Shown here: piece by piece, positions 17,495 to 25,614 of the stretch
Position numbering within the stretch: position 1 is the stretch's first letter
Layout: the number at the start of each line of letters is the position of its first letter
From: CBDATA01 sp965202845
GTDB lineage: Bacteria > Acidobacteriota > Vicinamibacteria > Marinacidobacterales > Marinacidobacteraceae
Length of the DNA stretch: 64,000 nt
Direction of reading: 5' to 3'
Assembly (NCBI GenBank): GCA_965202845.1
Contig: OZ241856.1
Coordinates: forward strand, 1,240,001-1,304,000
Notes under the pieces: generated by a model
Seen by the model: the letters and a program-made list of their open reading frames with translations, nothing else
Databases searched by the model: none
Told to the model about the DNA's origin: nothing
Position numbers and translations under genes: made by a program

Positions 17495-18862
17495 GTGAGC
17501 CGAACCGCGCCGCCGCTCGAGCGGCGGATGGGGCTTCTGGGCGCCACCGCCACCAACATCATCGGAATGGTGGGGATTGGCCCCTTCCTGACCATCCCGC
17601 TGATGGTGGCCGCGATGGGCGGCCCCCACATCATCTGGGCGTGGCTTCTCGGCGCAATCCTGTCGCTCGCCGACGGCCTGGTGTACGCCCAGCTCGGCGC
17701 CGCGCTCCCCGGGAGCGGGGGCCCCTACCTGTATCTGCGAGAGGCCTTCCGCCCCTTCGGCCTGGGCCGGCTCATGGCCTTCCTCTTCCTGTTCCACATC
17801 CTGCTGGTGGCGCCGCTTTCGCTCGCCGGCGGCGCGGTCGGATTCGCCGACTACCTGGGCTACTACCTTCCGGACATGGGCCGGCTGCAGCACGACCTCG
17901 CCGCCGCCTCGGTATGCCTGCTGGTCGGCTTCCTCCTCTACCGCAGCATCGACTCGGTGGAGCGACTCACCAAGGCGATGCTGGCGCTGGTGCTCGCCAC
18001 CACCGGCTGGGTGATCCTCGCCGGCCTGCTGCACGGCGCCGGCTTCCCCGAATTCACCCCGCCGAACGGCGCCTGGGACGTCGGTTTCTGGCCCACTCTC
18101 GGCGCCGCCGCGGTGATCGCCATGTACAGCTTCGGAGGCTACAACCAGGTCTGCAACATCGCCGGCGAGGTGCGCGATCCGGCGCGCGTCATCCCGCGTT
18201 CGATCCTGCTTTCGATCGCGGTGGTCGCGGCGATCTACATCGCCATGACGACCGTGATGCTGAGCGCGATCCCCTGGGAGGAGGCCGGCCGCAGCACGAC
18301 CCTCGCCTCCACCTTCATCGCGCGCACCGTTTCGGACCCCGGACGGGCCGCCCTCGCCGGATCCATGATCACCGCCCTCATCCTGGTGGTGGCGGTCGCG
18401 TCGGTGTTCGCCTTCGCGCTCGGCTACTCGCGGATGCCGTGGGCGGCGGCCCGCGACGGGCAGTTCTTCGCGGTCTTCGGAAGGCTCCACCCCACCCGGG
18501 GGTTCCCGCACGTCTCGCTGATCTGCCTGATCGCCGCCTCGATCCCCTTCTGCTTCTTCACCCTGGGCCAGCTCGTGAACTGGCTGATGCAGGTCCAGAT
18601 CCTGCTGCGGTTCGCCTGGCAGTGCGTCGCGGTGATGCTGCTGGCCCGCTACCGCCAGGACATCGACCAGCCGTTCCGGATGTGGCTGTATCCGCTGCCG
18701 GCGCTGGTCTCGCTCGGCCTGTGGATCGCGCTCTTCTTGACCGGGCCGCGGAGCGGAGTCCTGTTCTCGTTCGGGTTCCTTGCGCTCGGATGCCTGGCGT
18801 ACCTCGCATTCCGCCGCAGCCGCACGGAGCCCGCCTCCGGAGGAACCCCACATGGACCTTGA
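17495..18862 (+). CDS. APC-superfamily amino acid permease
   Basis: An inner-membrane transporter of 455 residues with about 12 hydrophobic segments. Near the N-terminus NIIGMVGIGPFLTIPLM resembles the conserved GxGIF segment of amino acid/polyamine/organocation permeases, and MYSFGGYNQVCNIAGEVRDP matches the SF.G.....GE..NP block in the middle. Substrate unknown. GTG 17495 follows the stop of the GH4-DUF3179 ORF without a gap, and its 3' end overlaps the tyrA-like gene by 11 bp, so it belongs to the same transcription unit. Confidence 0.85.
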   Translation: MSRTAPPLERRMGLLGATATNIIGMVGIGPFLTIPLMVAAMGGPHIIWAWLLGAILSLADGLVYAQLGAALPGSGGPYLYLREAFRPFGLGRLMAFLFLFHILLVAPLSLAGGAVGFADYLGYYLPDMGRLQHDLAAASVCLLVGFLLYRSIDSVERLTKAMLALVLATTGWVILAGLLHGAGFPEFTPPNGAWDVGFWPTLGAAAVIAMYSFGGYNQVCNIAGEVRDPARVIPRSILLSIAVVAAIYIAMTTVMLSAIPWEEAGRSTTLASTFIARTVSDPGRAALAGSMITALILVVAVASVFAFALGYSRMPWAAARDGQFFAVFGRLHPTRGFPHVSLICLIAASIPFCFFTLGQLVNWLMQVQILLRFAWQCVAVMLLARYRQDIDQPFRMWLYPLPALVSLGLWIALFLTGPRSGVLFSFGFLALGCLAYLAFRRSRTEPASGGTPHGP

Positions 18863-19955
18863 AGCCTTGCGCCGGGAGCTCGCGGAAGTGGACCGGCAGA
18901 TCCTTGATTGCTGGGCCCGGCGCGACGCCATCACCGCCTCCATCGGTCGGACGAAGCAGGCGGCGGGGCTGCCGATTCACAACCCGGACCAGGAGCGGGA
19001 GGTGCTGGAGCGCGCCCGCAAGCACGCCCGCAAGCGGGGCCTCTCCCCGGACATCGCGGCGGACATCCTCCGCCTGCTCATGCGGTCGTCGCTGGGACGC
19101 CAGGAGACCCTCCGGGTGCGAAGCGCCTGGCTGGGGGACGATCGCCCGGCGCTGGTGATCGGCGGCGGCGGACGCATGGGGCGCTGGTTCTGCCGCTTTC
19201 TCGCCGCCCAGGGCTACCGGGTCACCGTCGCCGACCCGGCGGCGAGCCTTCCGGGAATCCCTCGGGTGGACGACTGGCGGAACACCCGCGACGAGTTCGC
19301 CCTGACCGTGGTGGCGGCCCCGCTCCGGGCGAGCGGCCCGATCCTCGAGGAGATCGCCGCCTCCGGGCGGAAGGGGCTGGTCTTTGACATCGGATCGGTG
19401 AAGAAGCCGCTGGAGCGGGGGCACGAAGCGCTGCGAAAAAGTGCCTGCCGCGCCGCGTCGGTCCACCCGATGTTCGGCCCGGACGCCCACGTTCTCCACG
19501 GCTGCCACGTGCTGGTGATGGACCTGGACGACCCGGACGCCGCCGAGGAGGCCGCGCGGGTGTTCGGGGGGACGATGGCGGAGATCCTGCGTCTGCCGCT
19601 CGCCGACCACGACCCGCTGATCGCCTACGTCCTGGGACTCTCCCACGCCCTCAACCTCGCCTTCCTGCGGGCGCTCACCGAAAGCGGCGCCCAGGCGCCC
19701 ACGCTCGCCCGCATATCGAGCGTCACCTTCAACCGCCAGATCGAGGTCGCCGCCGCTGTCGCCCGCGAAAACCCCCATCTCTACTACGAGATCCAGAACG
19801 CCAACCCGCACGGCGACCGCGCCCTCGCCGGACTCCTGGAAGCGGTCGCCCAGGTGCGCGAGGCCGCCGGCGGCGACGAATCGGCCTTCGTCAAGCTCAT
19901 GCGGGACGGACGGGAATACCTGGCCGCCCGTCCCTCCGGCGGCGCCCATCCTTGA
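18852..19955 (+). CDS. tyrA: Bifunctional chorismate mutase/prephenate dehydrogenase (T-protein type)
   Basis: Cytoplasmic enzyme of tyrosine synthesis, 367 residues. Residues 1-90 form an AroQ-type chorismate mutase: LRRELAEVDRQILDCWARRD and IGRTKQ, then PIHNPDQEREVLERARKHA. Residues from about 98 form the prephenate dehydrogenase, opening with the NAD-binding loop VIGGGGRMGRWFCRFLAAQG and later SVHPMFGPD. The domain order is that of the gammaproteobacterial T-protein. Start ATG 18852 is preceded by CGGAGGAACC, a good ribosome binding site, inside the end of the permease gene. It is the last gene of the 13804-19955 run. Confidence 0.9.
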   Translation: MDLEALRRELAEVDRQILDCWARRDAITASIGRTKQAAGLPIHNPDQEREVLERARKHARKRGLSPDIAADILRLLMRSSLGRQETLRVRSAWLGDDRPALVIGGGGRMGRWFCRFLAAQGYRVTVADPAASLPGIPRVDDWRNTRDEFALTVVAAPLRASGPILEEIAASGRKGLVFDIGSVKKPLERGHEALRKSACRAASVHPMFGPDAHVLHGCHVLVMDLDDPDAAEEAARVFGGTMAEILRLPLADHDPLIAYVLGLSHALNLAFLRALTESGAQAPTLARISSVTFNRQIEVAAAVARENPHLYYEIQNANPHGDRALAGLLEAVAQVREAAGGDESAFVKLMRDGREYLAARPSGGAHP

Positions 19956-20110
19956 TCCCCGAACCGCGGTCAGGGTTCCAACAGGGTCTCCACCGCACGC
20001 CAGAGCAGAGCATGCGATGGAGGCAGTGCGTGAACACCCGATCCCGGCGGACGGTAGTTCGGTCAGGAATGGCATCCTGCCGGATGGACTGCACCCCGAA
20101 GCATGCAGGG

Positions 20111-21802
20111 ATGGAGCATCATTCCCGCGTGGAGAACCAGGGAAAACCGACGGTCAGCGGCCTCCTGCTGGCGGGCGTCGTTTTTCTGGCGTCCGCGACC
20201 GCCGCCGCGACGGCGCAGCCGGAGTTCGTCGAGATCACCAAGGAGGCGGGCATCGCGTTCGTCCACGAGAACGGCGCGTTCGGCGAAAAGTACCTGCCCG
20301 AGACGATGGGGAGCGGGGTCGCCTTCTTCGACATGGACGGAGATCGGGATCAGGACCTGCTCTTCGTGAACAGCCGCCGCTGGCCGGGACATCGGGAAGG
20401 GCCGCCGTCGGTGGCCGGCCTCTACCGCAACCTCGGCGACGGACGCTTCGAGGACGCGACCGCAAGTTCCGGGCTGGACGAGCCGCTCTACGGCATCGGG
20501 GTCGCGATCGCCGACTACGACGCCGACGGGGACCAGGACATCTACCTCGCGGCGCTCGGCCCCAACCGCCTCCTCGCCAACCGGGGCGACGGGGTGTTCG
20601 CGCCGGCTCCGGAGGCCGATCAGGTGGCCCATCCCGGCTTCGCCGCCGCCGCCGTCTGGTTCGACCCGGACCAGGACGGCGACCTCGACCTGTTCGTCGT
20701 GAACTATGTGGAGTGGAGCATCGAGACCGACATCTTCTGCGCCCTGGACGGCGCCAACAAGAGCTACTGCACCCCGGAGTCCTACGACGGCGCGAGCGCG
20801 GTTCTCTACCGGAACGAGGGCGGGCGCTTCCATGACGCCACCGCCGAAGCCGGCCTTTTCAACCCGCGCGGCAAGGGGCTGGGCGTGGCGCTCCTCGACA
20901 TCGAGGACGACGGCTGGCTGGATCTGGCGGTGGCGAACGACACCCAGCCCAACTACCTGTACCGGAATCTCGGCGACGGCCGGTTCGAGGACGTGGGCGT
21001 GCTGGCCGGGATCGCCTTCGCCGAAAACGGCGCGGCCCGGGGAGCGATGGGGATCGACGCCTCGGACTACGACGGTGACGGCCTGCCCGATCTCGTGATC
21101 GGGAACTTCTCGAACGAAATGGTTTCGCTGTACCACAACGAGGGCGTCGGGTTCTTCATCGACCAGGCCCCGGTTTCCGAAATCGGGCGCAACAGCCTGC
21201 TGACGCTGGCCTTCGGCGCGTTCTTCTTCGACTACGACCTCGACGGCCGGGAGGACATCTTTCTCGCCAACGGGCACGTGGAGACCGACATCGCCGAGGT
21301 CCAGCAGCGGGTGACCTGGCGCCAGCCGCCCCACCTGTTCCGGAACGACGGCGCCGGCGGATTCGAGGAGATGACGGCCGCCTCCCCCGACCTCGCCCGC
21401 CCGATGGTGGGGCGCGGCGCCGCCTTCGGCGACATCGACGGCGACGGGGATCCCGACCTGGCGGTGAACGAAAACGGCGGGCCGGCGCGGCTCTTCCGAA
21501 ACGACGCCGGTGACGGAAAGCGCTTCGTGGAAGTGCGCCTGCGGGGGCGCGGCGCGAATCCGGACGCCATCGGCGCCAAAATCACTGTTAACGTTGCGAA
21601 CGGCGGGGCGACCCGCATCGAGAGCCGCATCGTGAAAAGCGCCACCGGATACGCCTCCCAGAACCAGCTCCCGGTGGTGGTCGGCCTGGGCGGGACCGGG
21701 CGGGCATCCCGGATCACCGTGCGCTGGCCGACGGGCGGGGAAAGCAGCATCGAGCCGCCGCCGGAGGGCGGACCGGTCGAGATCGAGGAGCCCGAAACAT
21801 GA
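20111..21802 (+). CDS. Secreted FG-GAP/VCBS repeat protein with ASPIC/UnbV domain (CRTAC1-like)
   Basis: An exported protein of 563 residues. ATG 20111 was chosen because it precedes the signal peptide (VSGLLLAGVVFLASATAA); the frame is open further up, but without a signal before it. The mature protein has a series of calcium-binding FG-GAP/VCBS loops (DMDGDRDQD, DYDADGDQD, DPDQDGDLD, DYDGDGLPD, DIDGDGDPD), predicting a beta-propeller. The C-terminal ~70 residues (ESRIVKSATGYASQNQLP, then ITVRWPTG) match the ASPIC/UnbV domain found in CRTAC1-type proteins. Its stop overlaps the start of the octaheme cytochrome gene, so the two are likely made together and may act together at the cell surface. 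Confidence 0.85.
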   Translation: MEHHSRVENQGKPTVSGLLLAGVVFLASATAAATAQPEFVEITKEAGIAFVHENGAFGEKYLPETMGSGVAFFDMDGDRDQDLLFVNSRRWPGHREGPPSVAGLYRNLGDGRFEDATASSGLDEPLYGIGVAIADYDADGDQDIYLAALGPNRLLANRGDGVFAPAPEADQVAHPGFAAAAVWFDPDQDGDLDLFVVNYVEWSIETDIFCALDGANKSYCTPESYDGASAVLYRNEGGRFHDATAEAGLFNPRGKGLGVALLDIEDDGWLDLAVANDTQPNYLYRNLGDGRFEDVGVLAGIAFAENGAARGAMGIDASDYDGDGLPDLVIGNFSNEMVSLYHNEGVGFFIDQAPVSEIGRNSLLTLAFGAFFFDYDLDGREDIFLANGHVETDIAEVQQRVTWRQPPHLFRNDGAGGFEEMTAASPDLARPMVGRGAAFGDIDGDGDPDLAVNENGGPARLFRNDAGDGKRFVEVRLRGRGANPDAIGAKITVNVANGGATRIESRIVKSATGYASQNQLPVVVGLGGTGRASRITVRWPTGGESSIEPPPEGGPVEIEEPET

Positions 21803-23766
21803 GAGGTCGGCTCCTCGCCGCGGCGTTCGGCATCCTCCCCGGGGCGGCCTTCGGAAGCCAGCCGCCGCTTTCCGAACAGCCGGTCGTGATGGTCGGAAAC
21901 GAAGTCTGCCGGAGCTGTCACGAATCGGCGCACGCGGTGTGGTCGTCCTCCCGTCATTCGAAGATGGTCCAGCCGGCGGTTCCGGATGCGGTGCGCGGCG
22001 ACTTCGAAGCCGGCGCCGTCACCCTGCGAAACCAGGAATACCGCTTCCGCCGCCAGGGGTCCCGCTTCTTCATCACCGAATCCTTCCTGACCGGCGCTCC
22101 CATGGAGCATCGGGTGGACTACACGCTGGGGAACCGGCGCATCCAGCACTACCTCGCCACGCTCGAGGACGGGCGGGTGGTGGTGCTGCCGCCGAGCTGG
22201 GACATCCTCCGGGAGGAGTGGTTCCACAACCTGGAGATCGCGGCGCCCGACCAGAAGGAGGAGGCGGGGACCGTTCCCGTCCAGCTCTGGAACAAGAACT
22301 GTTTCGGCTGTCATGTGAGCGACCAGGTCAAGGGGTTCCGACCGGCGGAGGGCGCCTACGAGACCAGCTGGCTGGACTTCGGCACCACCTGCGAGCGCTG
22401 CCATGGCCTGGGCAGCCGCCACGTTGACCGCTACACCCACCTTGCCGCCTACGCCGACGATCCGCAGACCCATATCGTGGTCCAGACCCGGCTGGACCCG
22501 AAGCGGAACAGCATGGTCTGCGCCCAGTGCCATTCCTTCCGGGATCAGATGGCCTTCGGGTTTTCCGCCGGGGACGACTACTTCGACTTCTTCTTCCCCC
22601 TCCTCGAATACAGCGAGGAGACGTCCAGCGACCCCACCTGGTACGTGGACGGCAAGACGCGGCGGTTTTCGACCAACGCGCTCGGGGTCTGGCAGAGCGA
22701 GTGCTTCGTGGTCGGCGGCGCCACCTGCACCGGGTGTCACACCAGCGCGCACCGGCCCGAAATCGAGAACAGCCCGCAGCTTCGCCCGGAGAACAACGCC
22801 CTGTGCGCCGGCTGCCACGAGGCGATCGCAGCCGACGCGTCCGCCCACTCCTTCCACCCGGAGGGAACCAGCGGAACTCGTTGCGTGGAGTGCCACATGC
22901 CGCGGTCGGTGACCAGCATCCGGGCGACCATGCGCGACCACAGCATTTCGGTCCCGTCTCCGGAGAACACGATGCGCCACGGGGTTCCCAACGCCTGCAA
23001 TCTCTGCCACACCACCGAGACGCCAGCCTGGGCGAAGGCCCGGATGGATGACTGGTGGGGCGACACCCCGCGTCGCCGGAAGGTCGCCCGCCGGGCGATG
23101 GCGTATTCGGGCGCCCGGGACCTCTCGCGGGAGGCGCTCGACGCGCTTCTCTCCATGTCCGCCGACGCGGCGGAGGGGCCGCTGAACCGCGCCAATTCGA
23201 CCGGTCACCTGGCCCGCTACATCGGCGACGCCGAAACCCAGGAAGTCGCCGTGGGGGCGATTCTCCGCGCCGCCGAGGACGAGCATCCGCTAGTGCGGGC
23301 GGTCGCGGCGTTGAAGCTCGGCGAGGTGCGCCGGGCCGACGCCCCGGGCATCCGGGAGGTTCTGATTCGGCAGATCACCGACGAAACGCGGTCGGTGCGC
23401 ATGAACGCCGCGATCTCGCTCCTGAATCTCGGCGTCCGGCGTCTTGACGGGGAGGCGGGCGAGGCGTTCGAGCAGGCGAAGCGTCGCCACGCGGTGCGCG
23501 GCGCCTTCTTCGCCGACGACGCCCCCCAGCAGCTCAACCTGGGACGGCTCCACGTCCTGGACGGCAACACGGTGGCAGCCGCGCGGGCGTTCGAGCAGAG
23601 CTACCGGCTCGACCCGTCCCAGCCCGGGATCCATTTCTTCATGGCGGTCACCCGGCTCTCCCAGAGCCGCGTCGAGGACGCGCTCCGACACCTGGAATCG
23701 GTGCCGCCGCAGGACCCCTTCGCCGCCGAAGCCGCCGACCTGCTGCGCCGCATCACCGGCGGATAA
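21799..23766 (+). CDS. Octaheme c-type cytochrome with HEAT and TPR repeats
   Basis: An exported protein of 655 residues with a short signal peptide (LLAAAFGILPGAAFG). Eight CxxCH haem-binding motifs lie between about residues 37 and 407: CRSCH, CFGCH, CERCH, CAQCH, CTGCH, CAGCH, CVECH and CNLCH. The first half resembles cytochrome c554-type multihaem proteins. The C-terminal ~220 residues hold HEAT-like helices (VRAVAALKLGEV, VRMNAAISLLNLG) and then TPR-like repeats (LGRLHVLDGNTVAAARAFEQ). This points to electron transfer combined with a protein-binding scaffold in the periplasm or at the outer membrane. ATG 21799 overlaps the CRTAC1-like stop (ATGA). No catalytic residue set for nitrite or hydroxylamine turnover could be assigned. 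Confidence 0.88.
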   Translation: MRGRLLAAAFGILPGAAFGSQPPLSEQPVVMVGNEVCRSCHESAHAVWSSSRHSKMVQPAVPDAVRGDFEAGAVTLRNQEYRFRRQGSRFFITESFLTGAPMEHRVDYTLGNRRIQHYLATLEDGRVVVLPPSWDILREEWFHNLEIAAPDQKEEAGTVPVQLWNKNCFGCHVSDQVKGFRPAEGAYETSWLDFGTTCERCHGLGSRHVDRYTHLAAYADDPQTHIVVQTRLDPKRNSMVCAQCHSFRDQMAFGFSAGDDYFDFFFPLLEYSEETSSDPTWYVDGKTRRFSTNALGVWQSECFVVGGATCTGCHTSAHRPEIENSPQLRPENNALCAGCHEAIAADASAHSFHPEGTSGTRCVECHMPRSVTSIRATMRDHSISVPSPENTMRHGVPNACNLCHTTETPAWAKARMDDWWGDTPRRRKVARRAMAYSGARDLSREALDALLSMSADAAEGPLNRANSTGHLARYIGDAETQEVAVGAILRAAEDEHPLVRAVAALKLGEVRRADAPGIREVLIRQITDETRSVRMNAAISLLNLGVRRLDGEAGEAFEQAKRRHAVRGAFFADDAPQQLNLGRLHVLDGNTVAAARAFEQSYRLDPSQPGIHFFMAVTRLSQSRVEDALRHLESVPPQDPFAAEAADLLRRITGG

Positions 23767-23818
23767 CCGGACGCCAGCCAAGAACCAGCCCGCTGAGCAG
23801 CCTACTTACCCCGTGGAA

Positions 23819-24109
23819 ATGCTGACCGTGGACGAGACCGCAAGCGAGCGCGTCGGCCCGATGCGGAACCCGCCGCATCTGGGCGAACTGATCCGCGAGA
23901 GCATGGACGACGTGGGCTGGAGCGTGACCGAAACGGTGGCTCGTCTCGGCTGCGAGCGGAGCGCCCTGTCGCGCCTGTTGAACAGCAAGTCGGGAGTGTC
24001 GGCGAACATGGCGCTGGCTCTCGAGCGTATCGGCTGGGGAACCGCCGATCACTGGATGCGGATGCAGGCGAGCTACGAGCTTGCACAGGCGCGACGTCAA
24101 GCCGGATAG
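23819..24109 (+). CDS. HigA-like XRE-family antitoxin or regulator, orphan
   Basis: A small DNA-binding protein of 96 residues from ATG 23819, or 82 from ATG 23861, which directly precedes the family opening (PPHLGELIRESMDDVGWSV). The helix-turn-helix is TVARLGCERSALSRLLNSKS, and LERIGWGTADHWMRMQ is the typical C-terminal helix of HigA/VapI addiction-module antitoxins. HigB toxin genes normally sit directly upstream, but only about 50 bp separate this gene from the cytochrome stop, so no toxin partner is present. It is followed 3 bp later by the FG-GAP gene. It may be a leftover antitoxin or a repressor of its neighbours. Confidence 0.8.
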   Translation: MLTVDETASERVGPMRNPPHLGELIRESMDDVGWSVTETVARLGCERSALSRLLNSKSGVSANMALALERIGWGTADHWMRMQASYELAQARRQAG

Positions 24110-24112
24110 CGC

Positions 24113-25213
24113 ATGAGTGGCGTGTTCGCGATCCTTCTGCTGGCGCTTGCCGGACCTCCCGTCGTCAAGGGAGTCCCGCTGGAAGCGGTGGCGGAGACCA
24201 CCGCCAACGCGAGCCTCGGAGATCTTGACGGCGACGGGGACCCGGACATCGTGCTCGCCAAGGGCCGCCACTGGCCGCTCCCGAACCTGATTCTCCGGAA
24301 TGGCGGCGCAGGGAGATTCAACCATCGCTACCCGGTGGGGCTGCCGGCGGACCGCAGCTACACCGCGGCGCTCGCCGATCTGGACGGCGACGGCGACTTG
24401 GACCTGGTGGTGGGAAACGACCGCCCCGACGAGAAACGGGCGCTCTTCGGGGATGGGAACGGCGGATTCCTGCTGGCCGGAACCTGGGGCGAGCCTTCGT
24501 GGTCCACCCGCAACATCACGCTCGCCGATCTGGACGGCGATCAGCGCCCGGAAATCGTGGCCGCGAACCGGGGCGCGGATACCCCCAATTTCATCTGCCG
24601 GAACGACGGAGCGGGGGCGTTCCCGACGTGCGAGGAACTCTCGCGCGCTTCGGCCACCACCATCGCCGCCGGCGATCTCACCGGCGACGGAGCGATCGAC
24701 CTCTTCGTTCCCCACCGGGACGGCGGGCAGAGCCGGCTTTTCGTGAACGACGGGGACGGACGGTTCTCCCAATCGCTGGCGGTGGGTCCGGCTGTTTCCG
24801 CAACCCGCGCAATCGCGCTCGCCGACTGGAACGGCGACGGACGGCTGGACATCCTCGCCGGGGACCAACGGGAAACGTCAATGGACGGCGGAGTCTGGCT
24901 GCACTTGAATCGGGGCGGCGGCCGCTTCGAAACGCCCGTCCCGATGGGCCGACCGGAGGACAACGCCTATGCGCTGGCGACCGCGGACCTGGACGGCGAC
25001 GGGGACATCGACGCGGTGGTCGGCAACCGGCAGACGCCGGGCGCCATTCTGCTGAACGAGGGCGATGGAGAAATCGTCCGGATTCCCTTCGGCGACGGCG
25101 AGGGGGCGGTGTACGGGCTGGCGATCGGCGACGTGGACGCCGACGGGACGCCCGACATCGTGGCGGCCCGTTCGGGCGCCCCCAGCATGCTCTACCGCAT
25201 CCGCTTTCGATAG
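24113..25213 (+). CDS. Secreted FG-GAP/VCBS repeat protein
   Basis: An exported protein of 366 residues: a signal peptide (VFAILLLALAGPPVVKG, about residues 4-20) followed almost entirely by VCBS/FG-GAP repeats about 45-50 residues long, each with a calcium loop such as DLDGDGDPD, DLDGDGDLD, DWNGDGRLD, DLDGDGDID or DVDADGTPD. Seven blades are expected, giving a beta-propeller. It lacks the ASPIC/UnbV domain of the related protein at 20111-21802. Its end overlaps the convergent hypothetical gene by 22 bp. Probable role: adhesion or binding at the surface; no enzymatic motif was seen. Confidence 0.8.
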   Translation: MSGVFAILLLALAGPPVVKGVPLEAVAETTANASLGDLDGDGDPDIVLAKGRHWPLPNLILRNGGAGRFNHRYPVGLPADRSYTAALADLDGDGDLDLVVGNDRPDEKRALFGDGNGGFLLAGTWGEPSWSTRNITLADLDGDQRPEIVAANRGADTPNFICRNDGAGAFPTCEELSRASATTIAAGDLTGDGAIDLFVPHRDGGQSRLFVNDGDGRFSQSLAVGPAVSATRAIALADWNGDGRLDILAGDQRETSMDGGVWLHLNRGGGRFETPVPMGRPEDNAYALATADLDGDGDIDAVVGNRQTPGAILLNEGDGEIVRIPFGDGEGAVYGLAIGDVDADGTPDIVAARSGAPSMLYRIRFR

Positions 25214-25611
25214 CCGGAAGTCAGATACCGGACGGGGAGACCATCTGCTTTGCCAACTCGCAATTTGCTCGGGGCAGATTCGCGCTGTTTGACCTTGAAG
25301 ATGGCGATCAAGTCACGGCCGTATGCAACGCCCGCCACTTCGCACGCCTTGGCAATCCGGTTCTCCTGATTCCACCGGTTCCCCCACACATTGACCCACC
25401 AGCCTCCGGGCAGCTGGCGCGGAACCACACTGGAATTACGGAAATCCTCCTTGTTCTGCCTCAAGTGGCTGACGTAGGGCGCACACTTTTCGCAAAATTG
25501 CGGATCCCGGAGAGCCAGCTGTTCGAAGGCAGCGGCGGCCAAGTCCTGATTCGTTTCGAACGTATGGCGCTGCCCCTGAAAATCAAGAATGGCGATGTCG
25601 CTGGAAGCCAT
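25192..25611 (-). CDS. Hypothetical protein with atypical composition
   Basis: A 139-residue protein I do not recognise. It has no signal peptide or membrane segment. A CEKCAPY motif (CxxC, about residues 40-46) could bind metal. Tryptophans are clustered in GGWWVNVWGNRWNQ (about residues 69-82), and the C-terminus is basic. Codon use includes many A/T-ending codons and the GC content is visibly lower than in neighbouring genes, which suggests horizontal acquisition. It lies 3 bp beyond the end of the BNR gene on the same strand, so it could be read from the same transcript. ATG 25611 is the only early start in the frame. Confidence 0.5.
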   Translation of the reverse strand: MASSDIAILDFQGQRHTFETNQDLAAAAFEQLALRDPQFCEKCAPYVSHLRQNKEDFRNSSVVPRQLPGGWWVNVWGNRWNQENRIAKACEVAGVAYGRDLIAIFKVKQRESAPSKLRVGKADGLPVRYLTSGYRKRMR

Positions 25612-25614
25612 GCC

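Noticed and set aside
14582..18943. A minus-strand frame of about 1450 codons opposite the PfkB-GH4-permease genes
   Set aside because: Low-complexity Glu/Gly/Arg translation typical of antisense in GC-rich DNA; the plus-strand genes carry clear domain motifs.
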